Positions 24,817 to 34,424 of a stretch of 64,000 nt of DNA are shown one piece after another. Origin of the DNA: Bacteroidaceae bacterium (lineage in GTDB: Bacteria; Bacteroidota; Bacteroidia; Bacteroidales; Bacteroidaceae). Where the stretch lies: NCBI GenBank assembly GCA_017633615.1, contig JAGBPB010000028.1:1-64000 (forward strand), in the 5' to 3' direction. Numbering within the stretch: the first letter of the stretch is position 1; the number at the start of each line of letters is the position of its first letter. The notes beneath the pieces were generated by a model. The model saw only the letters and a list, made by a program, of their open reading frames with translations, made no database searches and had not been told where the DNA came from. Position numbers and translations under genes: made by a program.

Positions 24817-25701
24817 ATGAAGAGAATACGTAGCAGATCCCATACACCTGGCCGCAGGAATCTGATCCTGAGATTCCTGTATTTGTACAGGCTTATTGTT
24901 ATAAATGAAGATGAGCAACGTACAGTGTTCAGAATGAAAATATCACATTTCATACTGACTCTGGTAGTACTTATCATAGCCGGACTTGGCGTTTGGCTGG
25001 GCGTATCTGTATACAGGCACTCTCCCAGACAGAAAAACGCAGACCGTGAGGATTATCTCATAAGGCAGTCAATAGTAAACGAGGCTCTGCGCATAGATTC
25101 ACTTGAACATGTGTTTGAACTCCAGAACCGCTATATAACAAACATGCAGGATATAATAGCCGGCACTGTCAAGATTGATACTGTTTACTCTGTTGATTCT
25201 CTGGCACGTCAGCGCAGTGAGCTGCTAATGCAGCGTACTGAGCTGGAGGAGTCATTCATGCGTCAGTATGAGGAGTCAGAGCGTTATAACATAACATCCC
25301 AGTCACAGCCGGTAAATGATGTGCGCAGCATAACAATGTTCCGTCCTACTGCCGGTCTGGTGGCAAAGAGTTACAATGCGCTTGATACACATCTTGGCGT
25401 TGACATTGCAGCCAGCCCCAACCAGAGTGTCGTGGCGGTGCTTGACGGTACGGTACTGCTGGCTACATATACATCAGAGATGGGTTACACCATCTGCATT
25501 GTACATCCGGGTGAGTTGGTGTCGGTATATAAACACTGCGAGTCTCTGCTCAAGAAATCCGGTGACAAGGTCAAGCAGGGTGATGTGGTAGCTCTTGTGG
25601 GCCGTGAAACAGACAACAGTTTCCAGGGCTCACATCTGCATTTTGAATTGTGGTATCAGGGGCAGCCTCTTGATCCCGAAAAGTATATTTTATTTCAGTG
25701 A
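24817..25701 (+). CDS. M23-family peptidoglycan endopeptidase, membrane-anchored
   Basis: 294 residues: a short basic cytoplasmic N-terminus, one membrane helix (about 44-67), a coiled-coil-like stretch (about 75-160) and a LytM/M23 domain. Zinc ligands are His192 and Asp196 (THLGVDIAA) and the HLH motif at 273-275 (GSHLHFELW), so the site looks complete and probably active. It would cleave peptidoglycan cross-bridges or act in wall remodelling during growth or division. In Bacteroidota, a peptidase of this kind regularly lies between rimM and dxr. Its stop overlaps the GTG start of dxr. Confidence 0.92.
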   Translation: MKRIRSRSHTPGRRNLILRFLYLYRLIVINEDEQRTVFRMKISHFILTLVVLIIAGLGVWLGVSVYRHSPRQKNADREDYLIRQSIVNEALRIDSLEHVFELQNRYITNMQDIIAGTVKIDTVYSVDSLARQRSELLMQRTELEESFMRQYEESERYNITSQSQPVNDVRSITMFRPTAGLVAKSYNALDTHLGVDIAASPNQSVVAVLDGTVLLATYTSEMGYTICIVHPGELVSVYKHCESLLKKSGDKVKQGDVVALVGRETDNSFQGSHLHFELWYQGQPLDPEKYILFQ

Positions 25702-26846
25702 AACAGATAGCTATATTAGGTTCAACCGGTTCCATAGGAAGGCAGGCGCTTGATGTGATTGCCTCACATCCTGATGAATATGAGGTATATGCGCTTACCG
25801 CCCATAACAGTGTGGATCTGCTTATTGAGCAGGCTCTCAGGTTCAATCCTGAGGCGGTGGTAATAGCCAATGAGGAGCATTACTCCAAGCTCCGTGACGC
25901 CCTTGCCGGAAAGCCCATAAAGGTATATGCCGGAGCCGATGCCTTGAGCCAGGTGGTTCAGGCTGAGCCTATTGACATAGTCCTTGCATCAATGGTGGGT
26001 TTTGCAGGGCTCTGCCCCACAATTGAGGCAATCAAGGCGGGTAAGGTAATTGCGCTGGCCAATAAGGAGACTATGGTTGTGGCCGGTGAACTGGTTACCT
26101 CCCTGGCACTCAAATACAAGACTCCTATACTGCCGGTTGATTCAGAGCACTCAGCCATATTCCAGTGCCTGAGCGGTGAGGCCATGAATCCGGTAGAGAA
26201 GATACTGTTAACGGCATCAGGTGGTCCTTTCCGTACACTTGGCATGGACCAGTTGAAAACCGTCACGAAAGCTCAGGCTCTCCGACATCCCAACTGGGAT
26301 ATGGGTGCCAAGATAACTATTGACTCCGCTTCAATGATGAACAAGGGCTTTGAGGTTATTGAGGCCAAGTGGCTGTTCGGTGTGCCGTTCAGCAAGATTC
26401 AGGTCGTGGTGCATCCGCAGTCAGTAATACACTCTATGGTGCAGTTTGCCGATGGAGCTGTCAAGGCACAGCTGGGCGCTCCTGATATGCGTCTGCCTAT
26501 ACAGTACGCCTTCTCATATCCGCGCCGTCTGAACGCTGATTTTCCACGGGTTGATTTCACTACTCTGGGTACACTTACCTTTGAGGAGCCCGATACTGAA
26601 CGTTTTCGCAATCTTGCGTTGGCATACAGGGCAATAGAGCGCGGAGGCAATATGCCGTGCATACTGAATGCCGCCAATGAGGTTTGCGTGGCTGCTTTCC
26701 TGCATGACAGTATGGGATTCCTTGAGATGAGTGATGTTATAGCTGAGACTATGGAGCGTGTTCCGTTCCGTAAGGAGTCATCACTTGAAGATTATATTAA
26801 TACCGATGCTGAGGCCCGCAGGGTTGCTGCATCACTGATTCATTGA
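25698..26846 (+). CDS. dxr: 1-deoxy-D-xylulose 5-phosphate reductoisomerase
   Basis: 382 residues from a GTG at 25698 that overlaps the previous stop. NADPH-binding ILGSTGSIGRQALDV, the metal-binding PVDSEHSAIFQCL (Asp, Glu) and the flexible loop ALRHPNWDMGAKITIDSASMMNKG are intact. It makes MEP from DXP, the committed step of the non-mevalonate isoprenoid route and the target of fosmidomycin. rseP follows after 19 bases, a conserved pairing. Confidence 0.97.
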   Translation: MKQIAILGSTGSIGRQALDVIASHPDEYEVYALTAHNSVDLLIEQALRFNPEAVVIANEEHYSKLRDALAGKPIKVYAGADALSQVVQAEPIDIVLASMVGFAGLCPTIEAIKAGKVIALANKETMVVAGELVTSLALKYKTPILPVDSEHSAIFQCLSGEAMNPVEKILLTASGGPFRTLGMDQLKTVTKAQALRHPNWDMGAKITIDSASMMNKGFEVIEAKWLFGVPFSKIQVVVHPQSVIHSMVQFADGAVKAQLGAPDMRLPIQYAFSYPRRLNADFPRVDFTTLGTLTFEEPDTERFRNLALAYRAIERGGNMPCILNAANEVCVAAFLHDSMGFLEMSDVIAETMERVPFRKESSLEDYINTDAEARRVAASLIH

Positions 26847-26865
26847 TTAAGAAACACAAACAGAC

Positions 26866-28359
26866 ATGTCAACATTCTGGATTAAATTCATTCAATTAGT
26901 TCTTTCACTTACCATTCTGGTCGTTTTCCATGAGTTCGGACACTTTCTCTTTTCACGCTTGTTCGGTGTAAGGGTTGAGAAGTTCTACGCATTCTTCAAT
27001 CCCCGTTTCTCACTCTTAAGGATTAAGCGTGTAAACGGTAAGTTACGTGTCAAGTTCTTCAGTGCCAATGTTCCTGATAGCTTTGAAGAGGAGAAACACT
27101 ACAACTTTGAAGGCAAAGAGGAGATAACATACAAGCCTATTGACTTGGATACGCTACCGGAGGATGACTGGCGCCGTTCACCTGAGAACACGGAGTTCGG
27201 TGTGGGCTGGGTGCCGTTTGGGGGATACTGCAAGATTGCCGGCATGATTGATGAGTCAATGGATATAGCCGCTATGAAACAGGAGCCCCAACCCTGGGAG
27301 TTCCGCACCAAGTCTGCCGGCAAGCGTCTGCTTATTATGGTGGGCGGAGTACTGTTCAACCTTATACTGGCTTTCTTTATCTATTCCATGGTCTTGTGCA
27401 AGTGGGGTGACAGCTATATTCCTGCTCAGGGACTCAAGCATGGAATGGAGTTCAATGAGCAAGCTGAGTCAATAGGTTTCCGTGACGGTGATGTGATCAT
27501 TGCCACAGACGGCAAACCTGTCATTGAGTTTGACGGTGACCTTTACCGTGCTATTGCCAAGGCTTCAAAAGTGACGGTTCTCCGTTGCGGGCAGGAGGTT
27601 GAGATTGATATGCCCGAGGAATTGTCGCTTTTTGATTTTACACGTGAACCTCGGTTTGTAAATATACTCAGCCCTATGGTTGTTGACAGCGTTTTGAATG
27701 ATGAGGGTTCAAACGGAGCTTATATTGCCGGTTTGATGGCGGGTGATACCATTCTCATGGTGAACGGGAAGAATGCCTCAACATGGTCCTCTTTCCAGAC
27801 TATTCTGGCCGATATGCGCACTAGTGCTGAGAGTTCATATGTGGACCGTAACCTTGATATGGTGATAAGCCGTCCTGGCTCAGGCCTTGATACCCTTACC
27901 GTTACCGCCAATGAGAATTTCAGGATAGGTATCGTACACTATACTGATGAGTATGAACCGGTATACCTTGAATATGGCTTCTGGGCTTCAATACCTGCAG
28001 GAATCAAATACGGTTGGAACACTCTTAAGAGTTATGTGGGTGATTTCCGCTATGTGTTTACCAAGGAGGGAGCCAAGAGTCTGGGCGGATTCGGCACCAT
28101 AGGCAGCATCTTCCCGGAAAAATGGAACTGGCACGCTTTCTGGCTCATGACTGCATTCCTTTCAATCATTCTTGCGTTCATGAACATTCTGCCTATTCCG
28201 GCGCTTGACGGCGGTTATGTGCTGTTCCTGCTGGTTGAGGTCATTACCGGCAAGAAACCAGGCGACAAGTTCCTGGAGGTAGCCAATACCATCGGAATGA
28301 TAATTCTTTTCGGGTTACTCATATACGCTAACCTTAATGATGTTTTGAGATTGTTCTGA
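26866..28359 (+). CDS. rseP: Site-2 protease RseP (RIP metalloprotease)
   Basis: 497 residues. The zinc motif HEFGH is at residues 22-26 in the first membrane helix, and the third ligand is in ALDGGYVLFLL near residue 447. Between them lie a long insertion with two PDZ-like domains, one around GLKHGMEFNEQAESIGFRDGDVI and one around GLMAGDTILMVNGK. RseP cuts anti-sigma factors or signal-peptide remnants inside the membrane. The last base of its stop is the first base of the transporter start (TGATGG), so the two are translationally coupled. Confidence 0.95.
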   Translation: MSTFWIKFIQLVLSLTILVVFHEFGHFLFSRLFGVRVEKFYAFFNPRFSLLRIKRVNGKLRVKFFSANVPDSFEEEKHYNFEGKEEITYKPIDLDTLPEDDWRRSPENTEFGVGWVPFGGYCKIAGMIDESMDIAAMKQEPQPWEFRTKSAGKRLLIMVGGVLFNLILAFFIYSMVLCKWGDSYIPAQGLKHGMEFNEQAESIGFRDGDVIIATDGKPVIEFDGDLYRAIAKASKVTVLRCGQEVEIDMPEELSLFDFTREPRFVNILSPMVVDSVLNDEGSNGAYIAGLMAGDTILMVNGKNASTWSSFQTILADMRTSAESSYVDRNLDMVISRPGSGLDTLTVTANENFRIGIVHYTDEYEPVYLEYGFWASIPAGIKYGWNTLKSYVGDFRYVFTKEGAKSLGGFGTIGSIFPEKWNWHAFWLMTAFLSIILAFMNILPIPALDGGYVLFLLVEVITGKKPGDKFLEVANTIGMIILFGLLIYANLNDVLRLF

Positions 28360-29726
28360 TGGCACTTAAATCAAGGGAGACATTCGGAAGCCGTATGGGC
28401 ATGCTTCTGGCTATGGCAGGCTCTGCCATCGGCTTGGGCAATATATGGCGTTTCCCTTACATGATGGGTAAGAACGGCGGTGCAGCATTCATTCTCATTT
28501 ATGTGATTATGCTTGTGGTGCTCTGTCTGCCGGTCATGGTATCAGAATACCTTATAGGACGTCGTGGAGCATCAAATCCTTTCAGCAGTTTTGACCGTCT
28601 CGCTCCCGGCTCCAAATGGCGCTGGATAGGCTTTTTGGCCGTGCTTGCATCGGCCTGTATTCTCTCATTCTACTGCGTGGTGGGAGGCTGGTCTGTCAAG
28701 TATCTGGCTGACTCGTGCATCCTGGCGTTCTCTGATGCACAGGGTGATTATGCGCTCAGTTTCGGGACATTCATCAGTAACCCTTGGAAGCCTCTTGTCT
28801 ACACCCTGATATTCCTGGCATTGACCGGAGCAATCATAGTGTTCGGAGTACGTAAAGGCATAGAGCGCATGTCAAAGGTCATGATCTCCATGCTGTTCAT
28901 AATCATAGTGATGGTGGTTATACGCTCACTTACACTTCCGGGTGCTATGGAGGGTGTAAAATACATGTTTGTGCCGGACTTCAGCAAGGTTACGGCCGAT
29001 ACCTGCATCGCAGCCATGGGACAGGCATTTTTCTCGCTCAGCATTGGTTGCGGCACAATCCTTACCTATGCTTCATATGTAAAGAAGGAGGAGAATATCC
29101 TGGCATCATCGGCATGGATATCATTCTTTGATACCACTTTCGCCATTATAGCCGGGTTGGCTATAATACCTGCTGTTTATGCCATTGCTTACATAAACGG
29201 CGTGGAGCCTGATGTCAGCGCTGGTCCCGGTCTGGTGTTCATCACTCTGCCGGGTGTGTTCAGTCAGATGCCTTTGGGCAATGTGGCTGCCATACTGTTC
29301 TTCCTGGCCTTGCTGCTGGCTGCAGTGACATCAGCCATATCGTTAATGGAGGTAGTGGTTGCGTTTATTATTGAGGAGATGCACCGCTCACGCAAGAAAG
29401 CTGTAGCTCTCTGCTTTGTCATCTGCGGTGTGGTAGGAGCGTTCTGCTCCCTCTCATTCGGTCCGCTTACGGGATTCAAACTGTTCGGTCTGAGTGTGTT
29501 TGATTTCTTTGATTATATCACATCAAACATAATGCTGCCCGTGGGCGGTCTGCTGCTTGCAGTGTTTGCCGGCTGGCGTCTCAGACGGGCCAATTTCCTT
29601 GATGAGCTGACTAACAGCGGTAAACTCAAGATCCCCCGCTGGCTCTGTCTTACAATCTACTATCTGGTAAAGTTAGTTGCTCCGGTAGGAATCTTACTTA
29701 TCTTCCTGAACAGTATCCTGAGCTGA
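28359..29726 (+). CDS. Sodium:neurotransmitter symporter (NSS/SNF) family transporter
   Basis: 455 residues with about 11-12 membrane helices. The N-terminal signature GSAIGLGNIWRFPYMMGKNGG forms the unwound helix 1 with the sodium and substrate sites of LeuT-type transporters. AMGQAFFSLSIGCGTILTYASY and LLAAVTSAISLMEVV are the helix 6-8 equivalents. It should import an amino acid or similar amine with sodium; the substrate is unknown. It closes the operon that begins at tsaB. Its last 33 bases overlap the end of the convergent lipoprotein gene. Confidence 0.93.
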   Translation: MALKSRETFGSRMGMLLAMAGSAIGLGNIWRFPYMMGKNGGAAFILIYVIMLVVLCLPVMVSEYLIGRRGASNPFSSFDRLAPGSKWRWIGFLAVLASACILSFYCVVGGWSVKYLADSCILAFSDAQGDYALSFGTFISNPWKPLVYTLIFLALTGAIIVFGVRKGIERMSKVMISMLFIIIVMVVIRSLTLPGAMEGVKYMFVPDFSKVTADTCIAAMGQAFFSLSIGCGTILTYASYVKKEENILASSAWISFFDTTFAIIAGLAIIPAVYAIAYINGVEPDVSAGPGLVFITLPGVFSQMPLGNVAAILFFLALLLAAVTSAISLMEVVVAFIIEEMHRSRKKAVALCFVICGVVGAFCSLSFGPLTGFKLFGLSVFDFFDYITSNIMLPVGGLLLAVFAGWRLRRANFLDELTNSGKLKIPRWLCLTIYYLVKLVAPVGILLIFLNSILS

Positions 29727-30572
29727 GTCATCAGCTGGTTCCTCATTCATCTTGGAACGTATGAACTGGAGGTGGCGTTCAGCCTCGTCACGCAGCTTCT
29801 TGTGCTCCTCAAGTGACTGCAGAATCTGCGCCAGGTCATACAGGCTTGCTATTGCATGTCGGTCATTCTTGTTAAGTTTCAGGTTGCGGTATACCGGACG
29901 GCTGCTGTCAGGGCCGGTCTTGCGGTAGAGCGTAAAGGTGATGTTCTCATCCTTGTTGGCATTGATGAATGCTGCTGCACCGCCATCATTACCGTTAATA
30001 AAACTCACCCACTCGTAGTATACACCCAGGTCCTCAAACTCATGACGGTCTCTTGATTCAGGGGTATCCACGTATACCTCACCCACGCTTAGCTTGAGCC
30101 AGTCGTGGTGTATATATGAACTTCCGCGATAGCATGAAATAAGCGTCATGCGGCCCAGTTCATCAACCTGAGCACGGATATATGTGCGGTCGGTGTTGCG
30201 CTGCGGGGCCTGGCTCTTTATGGTGTAAAGACCTAAATCCTGGTAACGGTCATCTTTTTCAAATGCGTAGTTTGCCTTAATCCTGTCAAAAGAGGTTTGA
30301 GCCGCTGCAATCATGCTGTCCTCATACTCAATGATGCGCATTTGCTCAGTCTCCTCAATCTGCTGCATCAGTTTGATGCCTTGCCTGCGTGCCTCAAATG
30401 CCTTGGGATAAAGTATCTTTATGCTGTCTATCTCCTGCTTGGCCACATTGTAATTACCAACGCTGAACGCCTCCTTGGCGTTGTCCAGATGGTGTCCGGC
30501 CATTTTCTCTATGTTCTCTCCGCAGGATATGGTCAAAGCCATAACAGCCAATAATAACAGCGATTTTCTCAT
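29694..30572 (-). CDS. Lipoprotein of unknown function with coiled-coil segments
   Basis: 292 residues. A lipoprotein signal ends in LTISCGEN (lipobox Cys17). After it come helical, TPR-like segments (HHLDNAKEAFSVGNYNVAKQEI, then a charged helix), a beta-rich middle (TYIRAQVDELGRMTLISCYRGSSYIHHDWLKLSVGEVYVDT), and a C-terminal helix with an acidic tail (EEPADDSAQDTVQEDK). I do not recognise a named family. It should sit in the outer or inner membrane facing the periplasm. It is divergent from the CCA transferase gene and shares 33 bases at its end with the NSS transporter gene. Confidence 0.8.
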   Translation of the reverse strand: MRKSLLLLAVMALTISCGENIEKMAGHHLDNAKEAFSVGNYNVAKQEIDSIKILYPKAFEARRQGIKLMQQIEETEQMRIIEYEDSMIAAAQTSFDRIKANYAFEKDDRYQDLGLYTIKSQAPQRNTDRTYIRAQVDELGRMTLISCYRGSSYIHHDWLKLSVGEVYVDTPESRDRHEFEDLGVYYEWVSFINGNDGGAAAFINANKDENITFTLYRKTGPDSSRPVYRNLKLNKNDRHAIASLYDLAQILQSLEEHKKLRDEAERHLQFIRSKMNEEPADDSAQDTVQEDK

Positions 30573-30602
30573 ATCTGACTAAGTGTTGTTTATTGTCAGT
30601 TG

Positions 30603-30610
30603 CAAAATTA
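30603..30610 (-). promoter_or_regulatory. -7 box TAATTTTG for the lipoprotein gene
   Basis: On the minus strand TAATTTTG lies 30 bases before the start at 30572. It is one base away from the plus-strand -7 box of the CCA transferase gene. Confidence 0.45.
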
Positions 30611-30611
30611 C

Positions 30612-30619
30612 TACTTTTG
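30612..30619 (+). promoter_or_regulatory. -7 box TACTTTTG for the CCA transferase gene
   Basis: TACTTTTG ends only 8 bases before the ATG at 30628, so the transcript should have almost no leader. It excludes the in-frame start at 30583. Confidence 0.55.
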
Positions 30620-30627
30620 CACCATAT

Positions 30628-32058
30628 ATGAAGATATATAGTGATGAGGAGTTAGCCAGGCTACTTGACAAGAAGGAGTTCAGGCTGCTGTCAGAGATTG
30701 CCGACAGTCTCGGACTGGAGTGCTATGTAGTGGGTGGATATGTGCGCGACCTGTTTCTGGAGCGCCCCAGCAAGGATATTGATGTGGTTGTGGTGGGCAG
30801 TGGTCTGGAGATGGCTAAGGCTTACGGCAAAGCGTTGGGGCGCGGGGCACATGTCAGCCTGTTCAAGAACTTCGGTACGGCGCAGGTCAAGAAAGGTGAT
30901 ATGGAGGTTGAGTTTGTGGGAGCTCGCAAGGAGTCATATCACCGGGAGTCACGCAACCCCATCGTTGAGGACGGTACTCTTGAAGATGACCAGAACCGTC
31001 GTGACTTTACCATAAACGCTATGGCCATATGCCTTAACGGTGACCGTTTCGGTGAGTTGGTTGATCCTTTCGGGGGCATTGACGATCTGCAGGAGCGTAT
31101 AATCCGCACTCCGCTGGATCCTGATATAACATTCAGTGATGATCCTCTGCGCATGATGCGCTGCATAAGGTTTGCAACACAACTCAATTTCTATATTGAA
31201 GATGAGACATTCACATCGCTTGAGAAGAACCGTGAGCGTATAGGCATAATATCAAAGGAACGTATAGCTGAGGAACTGAACAAGATTCTGCTTGCCCCCA
31301 TCCCTTCAAAAGGGTTCATTGACCTGGACCGGTGCGGTCTGTTGGAACTGATATTCCCTGAACTCATTGCACTTGAAGGCGTAGAGACCGTAAATGGACG
31401 CGGTCATAAGGATGTGTTCCTGCATACTCTTGAGGTACTTGACAACGTGGCCCGTAACAGCAATGACTTATGGCTGCGCTGGGCTGCTTTGCTGCATGAC
31501 ATAGGCAAACCACGCACCAAGAAATGGGAGCCTGAGCACGGGTGGACATTCTATAACCACAACTATGTGGGTATGAAAATGATTCCCGGTATATTCGAGC
31601 GCATGAAACTTCCCAAGAATGAGAAGATGAAATATGTTCAGAAGATGGTTGAACTGCATATGCGCCCCATAGCCATAGTTGATGATGAAGTGACCGATTC
31701 GGCTGTACGCCGTCTGCTGTTTGATGCCGGTGATGACATTGATGACCTGATGACCCTCTGTGAAGCCGATATCACCTCCAAGAACGAGCAGAAAAAGAAA
31801 CGGCATCTTGAGAATTTCAAACTGGTACGCCAGAAGATGGTTGACCTGGAGGAGCGTGACCGCATACGTAATTTCCAGCCGCCAGTTGATGGTGTGGAGA
31901 TAATGAATACCTTTGGGCTTGAGCCTACGGCTATTGTGGGGGAACTCAAGGCGGCCATAAAGGATGCCATTCTGGATGGAGTGATTCCTAATGAGCATGA
32001 TGCCGCTTTCAGATTCCTTCTTGAAGAGGCGCGCAAACATGGTCTTGAACCAAAATAA
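30628..32058 (+). CDS. CCA-adding tRNA nucleotidyltransferase with HD domain
   Basis: 476 residues from the ATG at 30628 (MKIYSDEELARLLDK). It is a class II nucleotidyltransferase: YVVGGYVRDLFLERPSKDIDVVV holds the catalytic Asp pair, followed by RRDFTINAMAICL and FSDDPLRMMRCIRFATQL. After a helical arm, an HD domain follows with LLHDIGKPRTKK. The family adds or repairs the 3' CCA of tRNA, or (as poly(A) polymerase) adds A residues; a single copy in a Bacteroidota genome is usually the CCA enzyme. It acts in the cytoplasm. The GH3 gene follows but has its own spacer. Confidence 0.9.
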   Translation: MKIYSDEELARLLDKKEFRLLSEIADSLGLECYVVGGYVRDLFLERPSKDIDVVVVGSGLEMAKAYGKALGRGAHVSLFKNFGTAQVKKGDMEVEFVGARKESYHRESRNPIVEDGTLEDDQNRRDFTINAMAICLNGDRFGELVDPFGGIDDLQERIIRTPLDPDITFSDDPLRMMRCIRFATQLNFYIEDETFTSLEKNRERIGIISKERIAEELNKILLAPIPSKGFIDLDRCGLLELIFPELIALEGVETVNGRGHKDVFLHTLEVLDNVARNSNDLWLRWAALLHDIGKPRTKKWEPEHGWTFYNHNYVGMKMIPGIFERMKLPKNEKMKYVQKMVELHMRPIAIVDDEVTDSAVRRLLFDAGDDIDDLMTLCEADITSKNEQKKKRHLENFKLVRQKMVDLEERDRIRNFQPPVDGVEIMNTFGLEPTAIVGELKAAIKDAILDGVIPNEHDAAFRFLLEEARKHGLEPK

Positions 32059-32066
32059 ATGATTTG

Positions 32067-32090
32067 AATACTAACCTAAATACTAACCTC
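32067..32090. repeat. Two tandem copies of a 12-bp unit before the GH3 gene
   Basis: AATACTAACCTA is followed at once by AATACTAACCTC, ending 3 bases before the GH3 ATG. Confidence 0.7.
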
Positions 32091-32093
32091 ATT

Positions 32094-34412
32094 ATGAAAA
32101 GAAAAGCGTTTATTCCAATTATTTGTGCCTCATTGGTATCAATCGTATCGGTTTCATGTAACCGTACGGTGGAGTTCGGCAAGTCACCGATAAACAAGGT
32201 GGTTGCAGAGATGACTCTTGAGGAGAAAGTTAACCTGCTTGTGGGCGTGGGAGCCTGGAACGGCAATGACATAGCCCAGGAGATTAAGGATGCCAAAGCT
32301 CTTATTCCCGGTTGCGCCGGCCAGACCTATCCCATACCACGTTTAGGTATCCCGTCAGTGATGTTGCCAGATGGCCCCGGCGGACTGCGTATCAATCCCA
32401 CACGCCAGAATGATGAAAAGACATACTACTGTACATCTTTCCCGGTAGCAACTGTTCTGGCTCAAAGCTGGAACCAGCAGCTTGTTGAGGAGGTTGGTGT
32501 TGCAATAGGCGATGAGGTTAAACGTTACGGTGCAGACTGCCTGCTGGCACCCGCACTTAATCTGCACCGCAATCCGTTGCTGGGCCGTAACTTTGAGTAT
32601 TACTCTGAGGATCCTGTAATATCGGGCAAGACTGCTGCCGCTATGGTTCGCGGCGTGCAGTCAAACGGCGTGGGAGCAACAATCAAGCACTTTGCCCTGA
32701 ATAACCAGGAGACCAACCGTATGGCCAATGATGCACGTGTTGATAACCAAGTTGCCCGTGAACTCTACCTCAAAGGCTTTGAGATTGCAGTACGTGAGTC
32801 ACAGCCTTGGGCCGTGATGACATCATACAACAAGATCAACGGTACTTACGCACCTGAGAATGAAAACCTTATTGAGCAGATTCTGCGCAAGGAGTGGGGA
32901 TTTGAAGGAATGGTAATGACTGACTGGGGCGGCGGACGCGATGCCGTCGGTACTGTTATTGCCGGCAATGACCTTATCATGCCCGGTAGTGCAAACCAGA
33001 TCAATGCTATAATTGAGGCCGTACAGAACGGAACTCTTGATGAGAAAATCATAGACCGCAACGTTGAGCGTATTCTTGAGTTTGTGGCCCGTTCGCCCAA
33101 GGCACAGGGTTATGAGTTCCAGAACGATCCAGACCTGGCCGCTCATGCCGCAGTATCCCGTTCAAGTGCTACAGAGGGTATGGTACTGCTCAAGAACAAT
33201 GCCGCTCTGCCTTTTGCGCAGGATTGCAAGACAATAGCCCTTTATGGTGTCAGCTCATATGACATGTATGTTGTAGGTACCGGTAGCGGCAGTGTAAACT
33301 ACAAGCATGCAGTAGGTCTGGATGAAGGTCTCAAGGCTGCCGGATACAAGCTGGAGCCGTCAGTCTCAACCGCTTACAGCAAGTATGTTGAGGAGCACAA
33401 GCAGTCTGCCCGTCCCGGCAACTTTATGCGTACAAATTTGACCAATCATGTTATACCGCAGTCTCTTGTTCGCAAGTCCTATCAGTACAGGGCCGATGCA
33501 ATTGCAAGCGATATAGCTGTCATAACCATAGGCCGCAGTTGCGGTGAGTCAGCCGATCGTGGCTATGAGGGTGACTATACACTCACTGATATTGAGCTGG
33601 GTCTGATAAAGGATGTGTGCGATGCATTCCATTTCAAGAACAAGAAAGTTGTGGTAATACTCAACATTGGCGCTCCCATTGAGACCGCCAGCTGGAAAGA
33701 GTATCCTGATGCAATTCTGCTTGCAGGTCTGCCCGGACAGGAGGCTGGTTATGCCGTTACTGATGTGCTCAAGGGTGCTGTAAATCCTTCGGGTAAACTG
33801 GTTGACACTTACGTAGTTGATTTCATGACTATTCCTTCAACTGCCAACTTCCCGGTCAATGCACGTGAACTGCAGTCTGCCGCACGAGCAAACCGTAACA
33901 ACCCCGATGCCGAGCCTGTTGCCAACTATGACTTTACAGTATACGAGGAACGTTTGGACATAGGTTATCGCTATTATGACCGTCATCCTGAGGAGGTATC
34001 ATATCCGTTCGGGTTCGGACTGAGCTATACCACATTCGCTTACAGCGAGCCGCAGGCCAAGATTGCTGACGGTGTGGTAAACCTTTCTGTAAAGGTAACC
34101 AATACCGGTTCAATAGCCGGCAAGGAGGCTGTACAGGTATATATTGAAGCCCCTGGCGGTGGTCTTAACAGTCTGACAAAGGAACTTAAAGCCTATGGCA
34201 AGACCGCATTGCTTCAGCCGGGTGAGAGTGAGGTGCTGGAATTCAAGCTGTCAGAGTATGAACTGGCCGGCTTCAGTTTAGAGTCATCATGCTGGCAGAC
34301 TCTGCAAGGCGATTATAAAGCTGATTTTGCCGCCTCATCGCAGGACATCCGTTGCCAGGCACCGTTCACTATCTCAAAAACACAGTCCTTCCCCGCCATA
34401 GGTAAGCTCTAA
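32094..34412 (+). CDS. Glycoside hydrolase family 3 lipoprotein (beta-glucosidase-like)
   Basis: 772 residues from the ATG at 32094; a non-ATG frame extension to 32064 encodes only the tandem repeat. The leader ends in a lipobox (SIVSVSCNRT). The GH3 barrel shows DGPGGLRINP, APALNLHRNPLLGRNFEYYSEDP and IKHFALNNQETNR. The nucleophile is Asp277 in VMTDWGGGRD. The alpha/beta sandwich domain (VLLKNNAALPFA, GRSCGESADRGYEGDYTLTD) and a fibronectin-III-like C-terminus (SYPFGFGLSYTTFAYS) complete the usual three-domain enzyme. It should release beta-linked glucose or similar sugars at the membrane surface; the exact linkage is not readable. It ends 12 bases from the convergent sprA. Confidence 0.93.
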   Translation: MKRKAFIPIICASLVSIVSVSCNRTVEFGKSPINKVVAEMTLEEKVNLLVGVGAWNGNDIAQEIKDAKALIPGCAGQTYPIPRLGIPSVMLPDGPGGLRINPTRQNDEKTYYCTSFPVATVLAQSWNQQLVEEVGVAIGDEVKRYGADCLLAPALNLHRNPLLGRNFEYYSEDPVISGKTAAAMVRGVQSNGVGATIKHFALNNQETNRMANDARVDNQVARELYLKGFEIAVRESQPWAVMTSYNKINGTYAPENENLIEQILRKEWGFEGMVMTDWGGGRDAVGTVIAGNDLIMPGSANQINAIIEAVQNGTLDEKIIDRNVERILEFVARSPKAQGYEFQNDPDLAAHAAVSRSSATEGMVLLKNNAALPFAQDCKTIALYGVSSYDMYVVGTGSGSVNYKHAVGLDEGLKAAGYKLEPSVSTAYSKYVEEHKQSARPGNFMRTNLTNHVIPQSLVRKSYQYRADAIASDIAVITIGRSCGESADRGYEGDYTLTDIELGLIKDVCDAFHFKNKKVVVILNIGAPIETASWKEYPDAILLAGLPGQEAGYAVTDVLKGAVNPSGKLVDTYVVDFMTIPSTANFPVNARELQSAARANRNNPDAEPVANYDFTVYEERLDIGYRYYDRHPEEVSYPFGFGLSYTTFAYSEPQAKIADGVVNLSVKVTNTGSIAGKEAVQVYIEAPGGGLNSLTKELKAYGKTALLQPGESEVLEFKLSEYELAGFSLESSCWQTLQGDYKADFAASSQDIRCQAPFTISKTQSFPAIGKL

Positions 34413-34424
34413 AAGTTTTATTAA

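Noticed and set aside
31468..32040. 190-codon open frame on the minus strand
   Set aside because: Antisense to the CCA transferase gene; a by-product of codon use in the real gene.
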